From the NCBI GenBank assembly GCA_016217545.1, contig JACRHT010000002.1, positions 372,001 to 436,000 on the forward strand: a stretch of DNA of 64,000 nt. The letters run 5' to 3'. The translations under genes and the position numbers were made by a program. The DNA comes from Opitutia bacterium (GTDB lineage Bacteria; Verrucomicrobiota; Verrucomicrobiia; Opitutales; Opitutaceae). Of this stretch, positions 48,361-58,339 are shown in pieces. The notes beneath the pieces are model-generated. The model did no database searches. It was given only the letters and a program-made list of their open reading frames with translations, and had not been told where the DNA came from. The stretch's first letter is position 1, and each line of letters opens with the position of its first letter.

Positions 48361-49065
48361 ATGTCTTCCCATCCCTTCGACTATTTTCGCCTCCGCGAAG
48401 TTCGGAGCTTCGACGAATTGGTCGGCACCCAACTCACGGACGGCGTCAACGCGCTGTGCTGGCCGCGCGCGCTGCCGGGGGATTTCGCGGAGGTCGCCGC
48501 GCGGCTTGCGCGCGACGAGGCCGGGATCCACGCGCTGGACGAAGCGGAGTTGCAAGCTCTGCCGGTCAGCGCCGCAGGCCGCCTCGCGGTCGAGGCGATG
48601 CTGGCCGACTTCCGGCTGCTGCGCGATCGGCAGCTCGATCCGGTGCTGAACTTCATCAACGGCTCCGCGCACGACGAGCCGGATGCGATCGTGGCGACCG
48701 ACGTGTTCTCATGGCACGCCGACCGCGCGCCCGTGCCGCTCGACACCTATCTGTGCACGTATTTCGGGCCGTGCAGCGAAGGCTTGCGCAACGAGGACGC
48801 GACGCGGCGCGTCGACGATCCGGCTACGCGCGCCGCGTTGCTGGCGCGCTACGGCGGAGCGGATGACGACGGTTTTCGCGAGTTCCTCGCCGAGCATTCC
48901 TACGACCTGCACTACGCGGCGGCACGCGGTGCGCAGCCGTTCGCTTTCGGCCATTTCAATCTCTGGCGCATCGCCGTGGAGTATCCGGCCAATCCGGTGC
49001 CGCCGTGCATTCATCGCGCACCGGAAACCGATCCGGGTGAGGTGCGCTTGCTGCTGATTAGTTGA
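48361..49065 (+). CDS. Hypothetical protein with His/Asp metal-site pattern
   Basis: 234 residues, not firmly recognised; the layout recalls DUF1826. 'FSWHADRAPVPLDTYLCTYF' and a distal 'PPCIHRAPETDPG' followed by 'RLLLIS' give an H-x-D...H pattern like that of cupin-type or 2-oxoglutarate/iron enzymes. This is suggestive only. A GTG at 48349 would add four residues; ATG 48361 is preferred. It is co-directional with the NYN gene, 15 bp downstream, so probably co-transcribed. A decayed partial copy of this gene lies at 45222-45384. Confidence 0.55.
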   Translation: MSSHPFDYFRLREVRSFDELVGTQLTDGVNALCWPRALPGDFAEVAARLARDEAGIHALDEAELQALPVSAAGRLAVEAMLADFRLLRDRQLDPVLNFINGSAHDEPDAIVATDVFSWHADRAPVPLDTYLCTYFGPCSEGLRNEDATRRVDDPATRAALLARYGGADDDGFREFLAEHSYDLHYAAARGAQPFAFGHFNLWRIAVEYPANPVPPCIHRAPETDPGEVRLLLIS

Positions 49066-49210
49066 GCGCGTCGTCGGCACGTGGGCTCGAGTCGATTCGT
49101 AGCGGATTCACGCGCATTCGATCACGATCAGCCCGAAGCCAACGATCAACTGCCACCGACCGCGCTCCTGTTCCCGAGCGCCTTTCGCGGCGGCCCGTGC
49201 TCAGTTGACC

Positions 49211-49243
49211 AAAAAAACGGCAGACGGACGAGCCGCCTGCCGT
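49211..49243 (-). terminator. Rho-independent terminator of the chemoreceptor gene
   Basis: On the minus strand a hairpin with ACGGCAG/CTGCCGT outer arms (49217-49223 with 49237-49243) and an inner CGG/CCG pair is followed by a run of seven T residues (plus-strand A at 49211-49217). It lies 20 bp past the stop of the minus-strand chemoreceptor gene. Confidence 0.8.
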
Positions 49244-49262
49244 TCCATTCGTCGGCGAACAA

Positions 49263-50837
49263 CTAGACGAAATGAAGATCGTGCTCCGGAGCTTTGGCCG
49301 CGCTGACCGTCGGCCTATTCGCCAGCGTCTGACGCGGACGCGCGGTGTGGGACGGTGATTTGACGGGGCTGCGGGGAGCGGGCGTGTCGGAGCTCGCGCG
49401 GCTGCCGACGAGGGCCTGCAAGGCGCCGACGCTTTCCTTGAGCACCTGCGACTGCGCGCTCAGCTCCTCGGCTGCGGCGGCGGTTTCCTCGGCGTTGCCG
49501 GCGTTCGACTGGGTAACCTTGTCCATCTGCGACACGGCGGTGGTGACCTGGCCTATGCCGGTGCTCTGTTCGCTCGAGGCGGTGGCGATTTCGGCCACGA
49601 GACCGTCGAGCTTCAGGATGTTGCCCTGGATTTCCTCGAAGCTCCGCGCGACCTCGGTGCTGATCTGGACGCCCTGCGCGCTCTTGGTCACGGAGTCCTC
49701 GATCTTGGTCGCGGTTTCCTTCGCGGCCTGCGCGGAACGCTGGGCGAGGTTGCGAACTTCCTCCGCGACGACTGCGAATCCCGCGCCGGCCTCGCCGGCG
49801 CGCGCGGCCTCGACCGCGGCGTTGAGCGCGAGGATGTTCGTCTGGAACGCGATCTCGTCGATCGTCTTGAGAATCTTGGTGATCTCCTCCGAGGCCAATT
49901 TGATCGCCTGCATGGCAGTCTGCATCGCGCGCATTTGCTCCGCGCCGCGATCGGCGGAGCGGCGGGCGGCGCTGGCGGTCTGCTTCGCGTCCGTCGCGCC
50001 CTCGGCGTTGCGCTTGGTCATCGACGCCAGCTCCTCGAGCGAGGCGGCCTGCTCGCTCGAGCCCTCGGCGAGGGACTGCGAACTGGCGGAAACCTGCCCC
50101 GCCGCGGCGGCCACCTGCGAGGACGCTTCGTCGAGCGCGCCAGCCATGTCGTGCAGCACGCGATTGATACCCCGAATCACCCACCAGCCGACGATCACGG
50201 CGGCGAGCAGCGCGCCGAGCGCGATGCCGCCGGCCCAGTTGGCCGCTGCCATCGCGCTCTCGCGGATGTCGTTGCCCACCGTGGTCGCGACGTCTTGGTT
50301 CCACTTGAGCATCTTGGCGAGGTGGTCGCGGTAGGCGTAAAATACCGGCGTATAAGTGCCGTGGAGGAATGCGATGGCCTCCTCTCGCTTTCCGGAGGAG
50401 ATCAGCTCCACGTAGGTCTTGCGGGCCTCGGCGTTATGCGAGCGCTTCGTTTGCAGCTCGGCGAAGTTCGCACGATCGACATCGTTCGAGATCGCCGCTT
50501 CGTAGGCCTTCGCGGCCTTGTCAAAGGCGGCGATATTCTGCGCCATGTGCTCCAGGTGCTCCTGTTTCTCCTGCGGATCCGTGACCGTCGAGAGCAACAA
50601 GGCGCGAACCTGGAGGCGCTGGGATTGCGCGAACATCTCGGCACTGTAGACGATGCCGGGCACGGCGTCGTTGACCAGTCGCTGCTCCGCCCGATCCGCG
50701 GCGGCGCGGAGCGAGAAGAAGCCCACGGCCGCAACCGTGAGGAGGAGTGCTATGATGAAGGTGCCGCCGGTCACAATCCGGCGCGCAATGGTCCAATGGT
50801 TTGTTCGCATGAGAGAGAAATTGCTTTCGCTGCCCAT
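49263..50837 (-). CDS. Methyl-accepting chemotaxis protein
   Basis: 524 residues. Membrane helix 1 ('[15 protein letters not shown]') is followed by a periplasmic four-helix-bundle sensor (about 45-195) and membrane helix 2 ('[18 protein letters not shown]'). The cytoplasmic signalling domain has the hairpin tip '[20 protein letters not shown]' and '[20 protein letters not shown]'. The receptor controls CheA through CheW. A start at 50837 is preferred over 50810 because a purine-rich GGGAAGAAAGG precedes it. No che genes are adjacent. Confidence 0.93.
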   Translation of the reverse strand: MGSESNFSLMRTNHWTIARRIVTGGTFIIALLLTVAAVGFFSLRAAADRAEQRLVNDAVPGIVYSAEMFAQSQRLQVRALLLSTVTDPQEKQEHLEHMAQNIAAFDKAAKAYEAAISNDVDRANFAELQTKRSHNAEARKTYVELISSGKREEAIAFLHGTYTPVFYAYRDHLAKMLKWNQDVATTVGNDIRESAMAAANWAGGIALGALLAAVIVGWWVIRGINRVLHDMAGALDEASSQVAAAAGQVSASSQSLAEGSSEQAASLEELASMTKRNAEGATDAKQTASAARRSADRGAEQMRAMQTAMQAIKLASEEITKILKTIDEIAFQTNILALNAAVEAARAGEAGAGFAVVAEEVRNLAQRSAQAAKETATKIEDSVTKSAQGVQISTEVARSFEEIQGNILKLDGLVAEIATASSEQSTGIGQVTTAVSQMDKVTQSNAGNAEETAAAAEELSAQSQVLKESVGALQALVGSRASSDTPAPRSPVKSPSHTARPRQTLANRPTVSAAKAPEHDLHFV

Positions 50838-51123
50838 GGCCTTTCTTCCCGATTGGAAGCCCGACCGCAGTGGTTCCATCAAGGGATGCACCCAGCGTGC
50901 GGCATACATCGGCGACGCCTCCCAGCGCTTGAGCGGAAAATCGGCCTTCGTCGCGCGTGAAGCGCCCGCCATCGCCAAATCGCTCCGCCACCGCGAGCTA
51001 GGCGACGCGGGCGCGCGCGGGAGATTCTCCCGTCGGGGTCGGGCGAGGGCGACCGGGGACAACCGCACCTGGCGGCGGGGGGCGCTTGCCCCCAGCCGCC
51101 CTTTTCCGCTGAATCCTTCCGCG
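50838..51123. other. 286-bp divergent intergenic region with a repeat-like hairpin
   Basis: It carries promoters for the chemoreceptor (minus) and the VF530 gene (plus). At about 51073-51103 GGCGGGGGGCGCTTGCCCCC followed by AGCCGCCCTT looks like a diverged copy of the GGTAGGGGCG family element (compare 24829). No other structure is seen. Confidence 0.45.
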
Positions 51124-51348
51124 ATGCCCGAATTCAAATCCAACGACCCGCTGCATGGCGTCACGCTCGAGAAATTGCTGACGGAACTCGTCGCTGAATT
51201 CGGCTGGGCGGAACTCGGGCGGCGCGTGCCGGTGCGATGCTTCCTCTTCGATCCGAGCATCAAGTCCTCGCTCACGTTCCTGCGCAAAACGTCGTGGGCG
51301 CGCGCGAAGGTCGAGGAGATCTACGTCACTTGGAAACGCGGAGCGTGA
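51124..51348 (+). CDS. VF530 family (DUF2132) small DNA-binding-like protein
   Basis: 74 residues, the full length of this family. Diagnostic blocks are '[20 protein letters not shown]', '[20 protein letters not shown]' and '[12 protein letters not shown]'. VF530 proteins have a helical fold proposed to bind DNA; their cellular role is not settled. The start ATG at 51124 is set by the family's N-terminus, although the frame stays open further upstream. Confidence 0.9.
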   Translation: MPEFKSNDPLHGVTLEKLLTELVAEFGWAELGRRVPVRCFLFDPSIKSSLTFLRKTSWARAKVEEIYVTWKRGA

Positions 51349-51384
51349 ACTTGCCCCGCGCGCCGGTCTTTGGAGCATTGCCTG

Positions 51385-51870
51385 ATGCCTCCTGAAAAAT
51401 CGTCCATCGACGCTTGGTCCGCGGTCGTCGGCACGTTGACCCTCGGCGTGAGTATTTGGAATTTATTCGCGGCCCGACGCGCTGCGAGCCACCAACGCGT
51501 CTCCTCCACCGTGACCGGCGAACGTCTCCGCTGGGTGCAGGAGTTGCGGGCCGCGACCGCAGCGTTCATCGGCGCAGCGGACGCGCTGACCGCCGTGCCG
51601 CCGCCCGAGGCGGCCAAAGCCGACGACCTTCGGATCACGCTCGCCACCCAAGGCCGCCGGATCCAAGTGCTGCTGCAACCGACCGAGCCGAACGAGACCG
51701 ATATCTTGATCCAAAACCTCGTTAACGAGATCCGCGGACAGATCGGCGTCGGTAAAGCCGCGGATATCGCGAGCAAATCCAACGCGCTGCTCACCGCCGT
51801 GCAGGGCCACACGAACATCGAGTGGTCCAAGGTGAAGGCCGAAGCGCGACGTGGCGAACTGCCAAGCTAG
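51385..51870 (+). CDS. Membrane-anchored hypothetical protein
   Basis: 161 residues. One N-terminal membrane helix (about 10-28, 'WSAVVGTLTLGVSIWNLFAA') is followed by a cytoplasmic helical domain including 'ERLRWVQELRAATAAFIGAA' and 'RIQVLLQPTEPNETDILIQN'. This layout occurs in many small phage- or defence-associated membrane proteins, but nothing specific supports such a role here. The start is at MPPEKSSIDA (51385), 36 bp after the VF530 gene. Confidence 0.6.
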   Translation: MPPEKSSIDAWSAVVGTLTLGVSIWNLFAARRAASHQRVSSTVTGERLRWVQELRAATAAFIGAADALTAVPPPEAAKADDLRITLATQGRRIQVLLQPTEPNETDILIQNLVNEIRGQIGVGKAADIASKSNALLTAVQGHTNIEWSKVKAEARRGELPS

Positions 51871-51982
51871 ACGATCGCACTGAATTCGCTTTCCCGGCCC
51901 GACACGTGCAGGGAAACGAAAACGCGCGAAAGACCGGGCAGTCGCGCTCGTCGCCGACAAGCCTTGCCGCAGCCGACCGCCG

Positions 51983-53248
51983 TCACTTCAGCGCCTGATA
52001 GATGACCGGCTTGTAACGATGGTTGAGGTTGCCGCCGTCGTTGGGCTTGAGCTGCATCATCAGGAGCATCACGAGGCGCTCCTTCGGATCGACGGCGTAT
52101 TCGGGGTAATAAGCACTGCCCCACCCGTAGGCGCCCTGGCCGATGTTCTCGCCGAGATTGCCCGGCTCCTCGTTGACCCAGAAGCCGAGGCCGAAGGCGC
52201 GCGTGCCCCATTTGAAGAGGTCGCGCGTGTGATTGACGTGCATGAGCGCGACGGTGCGCGGGCTGAGCAGGCGCACGCCGTCGAGTTCGCCGCCGTTGAC
52301 GAGCATTTGGAGAAACCGACCGTAGTCGCTCGCCGTCGAGACGAGGCCCGCGCCGCCGGAGAAGAGCTTGCGCGGGCCGTCGATGAAGTCCGTGCGCTTC
52401 GAGTCCTCCATGCGCGTGAGCTTGCCGTCCACGATGCCGTAGACGACGGCGAGGCGGTCGGCTTTTTCCTTGGGCAGATAAAAACACGTGTCCTTCAAGG
52501 CGAGCGGGCGGCAAATGCGTTCCTCGATGAACTTGTCGAGCGGCTGGCCGGAGATGACCTCGACGAGGTAACCCAGCACGTCGGTGCCGTAGCCGTAGTC
52601 GAAACCCTCGCCGGGCTGCGAAGCGAGCGGGAGCTTCGCGAGGCGCTTCACCACGTCGCCGATCGTCTCGTCGTGATCGACGAGATACCAGCCGTAGCAT
52701 TTCGCCTTCTGGTAATCCTCCTTCGCGAGAAAATCGCCGTAAGTGAGACCCGCGGTGTGCGTCATCAGGTCGTGGACCGTGATGCCGCGTTTCGCGGGCA
52801 CGGTGACGTATTTCACATCGGCCGGCGAACCGGGCGGCGGCGACACGGCGACGACGGAGTGCGAAAACTCAGGGATCCACTTGCTGATCGGGTCGCTGAG
52901 CAGGAAACGGCCCTCCTCATAGAGCATGAGCGCGGCGACCGTCGTGAACGCCTTGCTCATCGAGGCGATGCGGAAGATCGCGTCGGTGCGCATCGGGATG
53001 CGGTTTTCGACGTCGCTATAACCGTAGGCCTTGAGGACGGCGTCCTGTCCGTCGCGCTTCACGATGGCAACGGCGCCGGCGAGTTTGCCGGCGTCGATCT
53101 CGCGCTGGATCATGGCGTCGAGGCGCGCGAGCCGCTGCGGATCGAAACCGAGGGCGGCGGGATCGGCGGCGCGCAGCGTCGCGGAAAAAAGAACGAGGGC
53201 CGCAGCGAAACACGCCGCGAAACGACGGAGGGCGGAGACACACAGCAT
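51983..53248 (-). CDS. Exported serine hydrolase, class C beta-lactamase/EstB family
   Basis: 421 residues. The signal peptide is 'FAACFAAALVLFSATLRA'. The SxxK nucleophile motif is 'IASMSKAFTTVAAL', near residue 95. The YxN-like second motif is in 'GFDYGYGTDVLGYLVE' and the third catalytic box is near 'GWGSAYYPEY'. Members are periplasmic esterases, peptidases or carboxypeptidase-like enzymes; a true beta-lactamase role is unlikely from the low motif match at the KTG position. The start at MLCVSALRRF (53248) is set by the signal peptide. Confidence 0.85.
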   Translation of the reverse strand: MLCVSALRRFAACFAAALVLFSATLRAADPAALGFDPQRLARLDAMIQREIDAGKLAGAVAIVKRDGQDAVLKAYGYSDVENRIPMRTDAIFRIASMSKAFTTVAALMLYEEGRFLLSDPISKWIPEFSHSVVAVSPPPGSPADVKYVTVPAKRGITVHDLMTHTAGLTYGDFLAKEDYQKAKCYGWYLVDHDETIGDVVKRLAKLPLASQPGEGFDYGYGTDVLGYLVEVISGQPLDKFIEERICRPLALKDTCFYLPKEKADRLAVVYGIVDGKLTRMEDSKRTDFIDGPRKLFSGGAGLVSTASDYGRFLQMLVNGGELDGVRLLSPRTVALMHVNHTRDLFKWGTRAFGLGFWVNEEPGNLGENIGQGAYGWGSAYYPEYAVDPKERLVMLLMMQLKPNDGGNLNHRYKPVIYQALK

Positions 53249-53342
53249 GATGCCGCGCAGCCAACCGCATCCGCGCGCATTTGGTAAGCGCGAAGTGTGT
53301 GCACTGCGGCGCCCCTCGAGGGAGCGCACCCGGCTGTCTGCG

Positions 53343-54614
53343 TCAGGTCCCGTCGCCGAGAACAAAGAAGAACGTCGCGCCGGCGCCGGGGCTGCTCTCC
53401 GCCCACACGCGGCCACCGTGACGCTCGATGATGCGGGCGACGATCGTCAGGCCGACGCCGGTGCCGGCGAATTCGCTCGCGCTGTGCAAGCGATGGAACG
53501 GCGTGAAGAGTTGGGCGGCCTGGGTCATGTCGAAGCCCGCGCCGTTGTCGTGCACGAAGAAAGTGGCGGTGCCGTCAGGCGCGACGATGCGGCCGAACTC
53601 GACCCGCGGGCTGGCGGCGCGCCCGGTGTATTTCCACGCATTGGCGAGCAGGTTCTCCAGCGCGATGCGGAGCAACGGCGCGTCGCCCCGCGCCGGGAGC
53701 GCCGGCGGCGTCACGAACTCCACCACTCGCGCGGATTCGCGCGCGGCGAGGCCCGCGGCAATGTCGCGGGCGAGCGCCGCGAGATCGACCGGCGTCCGCG
53801 TGAGCGAGGCCTCGCGGATGTGCGAGAGGCGCAGGAGATCGTCGATGAGCGCGGACATCCTCGCGACCTGTCGCGGAATCTGCTCGAGCATCTCGCGTGA
53901 TTTTCCGTCGAAGGCGGCCGGATTGGTGATGCGCAGCAGATCGGCGTAGCCACCAATCACGGCGAGCGGCGCGCGCAGGTCGTGCGAAACGGAGCCGGCA
54001 AACGAGGCGAGTTCCTCGTTGGCGTGCTGGAGCGCGCGGGTGCGGTCGGCCACGCGTTGCTCGAGTTCGCGATAGACCTGGACGTTCTCCAGGGCCACGG
54101 CCGTGGTGTTGGCGAGCGCGTGCAGGAGCTCGATCTGGACGGGCGTCGCGCGATGGCGCTGCGACCAATAGGTGCCGATGGCTCCGATCGGGTCGTTCGA
54201 GCGGATCGGGACGGTCACCAAGCTCTTCACGAACGTGGCTCGGTAGGCGTCGACCGGCACGCGCGGGTCGTCGAAGATATCCTCCACGACGGCAGGCCGG
54301 CGGTGAAGCATCGTCCAACCGCTGACGCACGCCTCCAAGGGGAAGCGCCGGCCTTTCCAGAGCGGGGCGATGGCATCCTCGTCGACGTAGTGGCACTGGC
54401 CGCCGTCGCGCAGGACGAAGGTGGCGCCGTCCGCGCCGACAAGTTCGCGCGCCGCATGGCGCACGATTTCCTGGACGGTCTCGATGCTACGGGCCTGGGA
54501 AAGGTCCTGCACGGCGCAGACCAGACGAGCCAGGTCTGACGGCAAGGCCGAGATGTTATCCTGTGACGCCAAGGACGGATCCCCGGCGCCCGAGCGTGCG
54601 TGGTAGGTGCTCAT
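53343..54614 (-). CDS. GAF-domain sensor histidine kinase
   Basis: 423 residues, cytoplasmic. A GAF domain occupies about 30-185 ('VTVPIRSNDPIGAIGTYWSQ'). A HisKA domain with 'FAGSVSHDLRAPLAVIGGYA' and an HATPase domain with 'LLANAWKYTGRAA', 'FVHDNGAGFDM' and 'GTGVGLTIVARIIERHG' follow. It resembles bacteriophytochrome-type light or redox kinases in layout but lacks the PAS/PHY parts. The ATG at 54614 is preceded by AAAAGGAG at good spacing, which decides the start among three in-frame options. No response regulator is adjacent. Confidence 0.9.
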   Translation of the reverse strand: MSTYHARSGAGDPSLASQDNISALPSDLARLVCAVQDLSQARSIETVQEIVRHAARELVGADGATFVLRDGGQCHYVDEDAIAPLWKGRRFPLEACVSGWTMLHRRPAVVEDIFDDPRVPVDAYRATFVKSLVTVPIRSNDPIGAIGTYWSQRHRATPVQIELLHALANTTAVALENVQVYRELEQRVADRTRALQHANEELASFAGSVSHDLRAPLAVIGGYADLLRITNPAAFDGKSREMLEQIPRQVARMSALIDDLLRLSHIREASLTRTPVDLAALARDIAAGLAARESARVVEFVTPPALPARGDAPLLRIALENLLANAWKYTGRAASPRVEFGRIVAPDGTATFFVHDNGAGFDMTQAAQLFTPFHRLHSASEFAGTGVGLTIVARIIERHGGRVWAESSPGAGATFFFVLGDGT

Positions 54615-54720
54615 GGCGGCTCCTTTTGGGGTGGCTTCCATCTGGCCCGTGGGGAAGCCGGTTGTGTTCGGAGACACTGATATCCCGGGATCGCCGGGAG
54701 TAAAGCCGTCCTTTGGCCGG

Positions 54721-54754
54721 GAAAAAAAGCAGCCCGCGCGACGGCGCGGGCTGC
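54721..54754 (-). terminator. Rho-independent terminator after the PL7 alginate lyase gene
   Basis: A perfect 11-bp stem GCAGCCCGCGC/GCGCGGGCTGC with a 4-base loop (54729-54754) is followed on the minus strand by seven T residues (plus-strand A at 54722-54728). It lies 29 bp past the lyase stop codon, and the strand and position fit that gene. Confidence 0.9.
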
Positions 54755-54783
54755 GGGAAACCGAAACGTGAACGGACCGGCCA

Positions 54784-57033
54784 CTACGGGTGTGCGCGGG
54801 TGAGCGAGTAGAACGTCGCCTGCACGTAGTCGCTGGTGTCGCCGGTGTTGTTCTGGTTGTAGACGCCGGCTTTGAAGTAGAGGTCGGCGTTGTCGTAGCC
54901 GGACTCGAGCGTGTAGTTGACCGTGGTCGTCGAACCGCCTTGCGGCGTCACTTTCACCGTGAGCGTCCGGCCTGCGACCTTGATCTCGTAGCTCCAGGTG
55001 TCGCCGAGTGCGATGCCGTTGGACGGGTTCAGGTTGTTCGGATCGCCGATGATCGCGATGTAGGAGTTGTTATTCGACGGATCGTCGTGCCCGAAGTAGA
55101 TCGCGCCCTTCGTGTCGCTCGGTCGCTTGTGGTAGTAGAGCCGGATGACTTCGGTGTTGGGCGAGCGGTTGTCGGTGTGGATCTGGCCAACGACGACGCG
55201 GCCAAGTTTACCCGAGTCGCCGGTGGTGGAGACGTGGTCGACCGTGAGTGTGGCGTTCATCGTGCCGTCGACGCCGCCGGCGGCGCTCTTTGCGGAACTG
55301 GAGGAGGTCGCGATGACCCAGTTGTTGGCGTGCGAATGGGTGTCGCCGCTCGGCGTGATCATCTCGCGCAACTCGGAGCGCGTGTAGTTCGAGCCACCGG
55401 TGGTGTCGCCGATGTTCGGCGCTTTGAAGACCATGCCGCCAGTGTCCGCGTCGGTGAAGAACCAGTCGGGGTGTTCGTAGCCGGCGACGAGTTCGGACGC
55501 GGAGTGTTCCTCGGCGTTGTTGATCGGGAGCGTGATCTTCCAGTGCGAGAGATCGAAGTTGGTTCCCGGGGGCGCGTTCGGATCGAGGCCGTTGCTCGTG
55601 ATCGTGTAGGTCGCGCTCGAGACGTTGCTGTCGGTCATGCCGGATTTGTAGGCGATGGCTTTGAGTGTCGTGGTCGACGCGATGCTGATCGCGCCGCTGT
55701 AGACCGTGCCGCTCGACGAGGTCGGCGCGGTGCCGTTGGTCGTGTAGCGAATCGTCGCGCCACTCGTGGATGACGAGAGCGTGACGTTCTGCGCGCTGGA
55801 ATACGTGCCCGCCGCCGGACTGAACGTCGGCGCGGCGACCTGCGGGGGCGGCGAACTCGTGATCGTGTAGGTCGCGCTCGTCACCGTGCTGTCGGTCAGG
55901 CCGGACTTGTAAGCGATGGCTTGGAGCGTGGCGGTGGCGGCGAGGTTGACGGGGCTCGAGTAGATCGTGCCCGTCGTCGACGTCGGCGCGGTGCCATTGG
56001 TCGTGTAACGGATCGTGGCGCCGCTCGTGGCGGTGGAGATCGCCACGTTTTGCGCCGTCGTGTAGGTGCCGCCGGCGGGGCTGAAGACGGGAGCGGCGAC
56101 ATTGCTCGTGCCGACCGGCGGTGGCGTGCCGTTGTCGAGCGTGACCGCGACGAGATCGACGAGGGCGTTGGCCTCGCGGCAGCGCAGCTCGAGCGTGTGC
56201 GTGCCGGCGGCGACGCTCGAGTAGGATTTGTTGCGCCAAGTAAACTGGTTCGTGGAGTCGAACGTGAACTGCGACCAGCTGCCGGAATCGAGGCGCGCCC
56301 AGACGGAATCGCTGCTGGTGTTGGCGGCCTTGGCCTTGATCTGCAGGTAGACCGTCGAGGCCGAGGAGAGCGTGAACGTGTAGACGAGACCGCCAGTGCC
56401 GGGCGCGGAGCCGGTGCTGTTGACGAGTTCCTTCAACGCGGTGCCGCCCGAGGCAGCCGCGTCGCTGACGAGCGACCAGTAGGAGGAATTGTAGCCGACG
56501 GACTGCGCCTCGACGGTGAAGGGCACGGTGCCGGTCGAGCCGCCGCCGCTGGAACCGACGACGCCCCAGACTTCGAGTTCGCTGATGCTATTCCAGCCGT
56601 TGCCGGAGGAATTGCCGTGACCGACGATGCGCACGTAGCGCGCGGCGACATCGGTGAAGTCGAAGGTCTGCAGGCCGGCAGTGGTGCCGTTGCTGTTGCC
56701 GGACCACACGGTCGTGAAAGCAAGGCCGTCGGTGGAGACCCGGATCTCGAAGTTCTCCGTGCGTGTGTTGCCTTGATACCAGGCGATGTTCACGTAGCTG
56801 ACGGTCTGCGAGGGACCGAGGTCGAACGTGATGAAGGCTCCGTCGCCCTGCCCCGCCCAGCGGGTCGAGAGGCTGCCATCGACGGCGTTGGCAGGGACGG
56901 CGTTGTTGGCGGTGTCGTAGGTGCTCGCCGTGACGGACGCGGCGGGAATGGAGAACTTCGTGATCGTCTGACCGAAAAGCGCTGAAGCAGCGCTCGCGAA
57001 AAAGAACAGAGTGAGGAGTAGATTGCGTTTCAT
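54784..57033 (-). CDS. Secreted multidomain PL7-type alginate lyase
   Basis: 749 residues. A signal peptide ('LLLTLFFFASAASALFG') is followed by an F5/8-type C/CBM32-like domain (about 25-165), a CBM6/35-like domain (about 175-305) and two chitobiase-C-terminal-like beta repeats (about 320-480, each with 'SGATIRYTTNGTAPTS'). The catalytic PL7 domain is C-terminal (about 495-749). PL7 motifs are RSELRE near 551, QIH near 615 and YFKAGVYNQ near 717. It cleaves alginate by beta-elimination outside the cell. It stands upstream of the esterase, receptor, transporter, KdgF and PL17 genes of the same strand, forming an alginate-use locus. Confidence 0.93.
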   Translation of the reverse strand: MKRNLLLTLFFFASAASALFGQTITKFSIPAASVTASTYDTANNAVPANAVDGSLSTRWAGQGDGAFITFDLGPSQTVSYVNIAWYQGNTRTENFEIRVSTDGLAFTTVWSGNSNGTTAGLQTFDFTDVAARYVRIVGHGNSSGNGWNSISELEVWGVVGSSGGGSTGTVPFTVEAQSVGYNSSYWSLVSDAAASGGTALKELVNSTGSAPGTGGLVYTFTLSSASTVYLQIKAKAANTSSDSVWARLDSGSWSQFTFDSTNQFTWRNKSYSSVAAGTHTLELRCREANALVDLVAVTLDNGTPPPVGTSNVAAPVFSPAGGTYTTAQNVAISTATSGATIRYTTNGTAPTSTTGTIYSSPVNLAATATLQAIAYKSGLTDSTVTSATYTITSSPPPQVAAPTFSPAAGTYSSAQNVTLSSSTSGATIRYTTNGTAPTSSSGTVYSGAISIASTTTLKAIAYKSGMTDSNVSSATYTITSNGLDPNAPPGTNFDLSHWKITLPINNAEEHSASELVAGYEHPDWFFTDADTGGMVFKAPNIGDTTGGSNYTRSELREMITPSGDTHSHANNWVIATSSSSAKSAAGGVDGTMNATLTVDHVSTTGDSGKLGRVVVGQIHTDNRSPNTEVIRLYYHKRPSDTKGAIYFGHDDPSNNNSYIAIIGDPNNLNPSNGIALGDTWSYEIKVAGRTLTVKVTPQGGSTTTVNYTLESGYDNADLYFKAGVYNQNNTGDTSDYVQATFYSLTRAHP

Positions 57034-57217
57034 GTGGCGAAACTGCGCTGCGCGGGACGCAGCGCTTGAGCGATGGACGTGGTTTAGCCGAACAAGCGTA
57101 GCGGTTTCGCGGCCCAAGAAACCGGCGGGGGATTTCAACAGCGGGGGCAAAGCAGGCGCGCAGTCGCTAAGGCGGGCGACGCGTCGCGCCGGAGATGCGC
57201 GGAGAGGTCATGGGGAT

Positions 57218-58171
57218 TCAGGGTGAAGTTCGGGCGGCGGCGCGAGTGAGCCAGTCGTGGCTGCGCAACCACTCGGTGGCGCGCTGCGGCCACTCGGAGG
57301 TCGGGCCATAGCCGGCGCGCATGCCGAAGCCGTGCGGGCCTTTTTCGTAGAGATGGAGTTCCGCCGAAACGCCGGCCGCACGCAGCGCGCGGTAGAATGC
57401 GATCGAGTTCTCAAGTGGAACCGACGTGTCCTCCCGCGTGGCGACGAGGAAGGCAGGCGGCGTGTCCTTCGTGACGTGACGATCGACAGAGAGGAGATCG
57501 ATGAGTTCGGCCGATGGATTTTTGCCGAGCAACGCTTCGCGCGAGCCGCGGTGCACGACCGCGGTGTCCATCTGGACCACCGCGTATTGCATGACCATGA
57601 AATCGGGACGCGCGCTGACGGCATCGAGCGCGGCACCGGTTTTGCCGTCGGGGTGATCGTAGAGCGTGCCGGCGCAGGCGACGAGGTGGCCGCCTGCGGA
57701 GGAGCCGAAGAGGCCGATGCGCTGCGGGTCGACGTCGAACTCGGTCGCGCGCGAACGCACGAGCCGGACGGCGCGCAACACGTCGCGCAGCGGTGCGGGA
57801 TGGCCGTATTCCTTGAGCCGGTATTTGAGGATGAAGACGGAAACTCCGAGCGAGTTGAGCCACTTGGCCATGCCGTTGCCTTCGTTCGTCACGGCGAGGC
57901 GCACGTAGCCGCCGCCGGGGCAGACGATCGCAGCGGTGCCGATGGCTTTATCGGCCGGCGCGGGGAAATACGTGAGCGTGGGGACCTGGACGTTGTAGAC
58001 GCGGTCGTCCTTCACGTATTCATCGCCGGCATTGGGCAACGCACCGGGCACGCCCTCGGGCCAGAGCGGAATGACTCGAGATTCAGCGGCAGCGGCGACG
58101 CCACGAGTCGCAGTGAACGCGACGATGAGCGCGGCGAGCAGGTAGAGCGAGGCGAGCGGGCGGATGATCAT
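57218..58171 (-). CDS. Exported alpha/beta hydrolase, acetyl esterase-like
   Basis: 317 residues. The signal peptide is 'SLYLLAALIVAFTATRGVA'. The oxyanion region is 'IVCPGGGYVRLA', the nucleophile elbow is GSSAGG near residue 158, the acid is the Asp of 'REDTSVPLEN', and the base is the His of 'KGPHGFG'. The family removes acetyl or other acyl groups from polysaccharides. Since bacterial alginate is often O-acetylated, a de-acetylating role in this alginate locus is plausible but inferred. Confidence 0.85.
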   Translation of the reverse strand: MIIRPLASLYLLAALIVAFTATRGVAAAAESRVIPLWPEGVPGALPNAGDEYVKDDRVYNVQVPTLTYFPAPADKAIGTAAIVCPGGGYVRLAVTNEGNGMAKWLNSLGVSVFILKYRLKEYGHPAPLRDVLRAVRLVRSRATEFDVDPQRIGLFGSSAGGHLVACAGTLYDHPDGKTGAALDAVSARPDFMVMQYAVVQMDTAVVHRGSREALLGKNPSAELIDLLSVDRHVTKDTPPAFLVATREDTSVPLENSIAFYRALRAAGVSAELHLYEKGPHGFGMRAGYGPTSEWPQRATEWLRSHDWLTRAAARTSP

Positions 58172-58339
58172 GGAAGGGAAAAAAGCCAGTTCACACGGTG
58201 GTCGCCGACGTCCCGGCGGCGACGGTGCTCACGCCTCGCTCGCGGCGCCGCCGGGGTCGGCGGCGCCCACCTGAATTGCGTCGCGAAACGCGCAGGGAGC
58301 ACGGTCACGCAACGCTGGCGAAGGGTGGACACGGAAGAA

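Noticed and set aside
51983-53248. Calling the serine hydrolase an antibiotic-resistance beta-lactamase.
   Set aside because: It has the SxxK fold signature, but the third-box and second-box patterns fit the broader EstB/esterase group, and nothing in the context suggests resistance.
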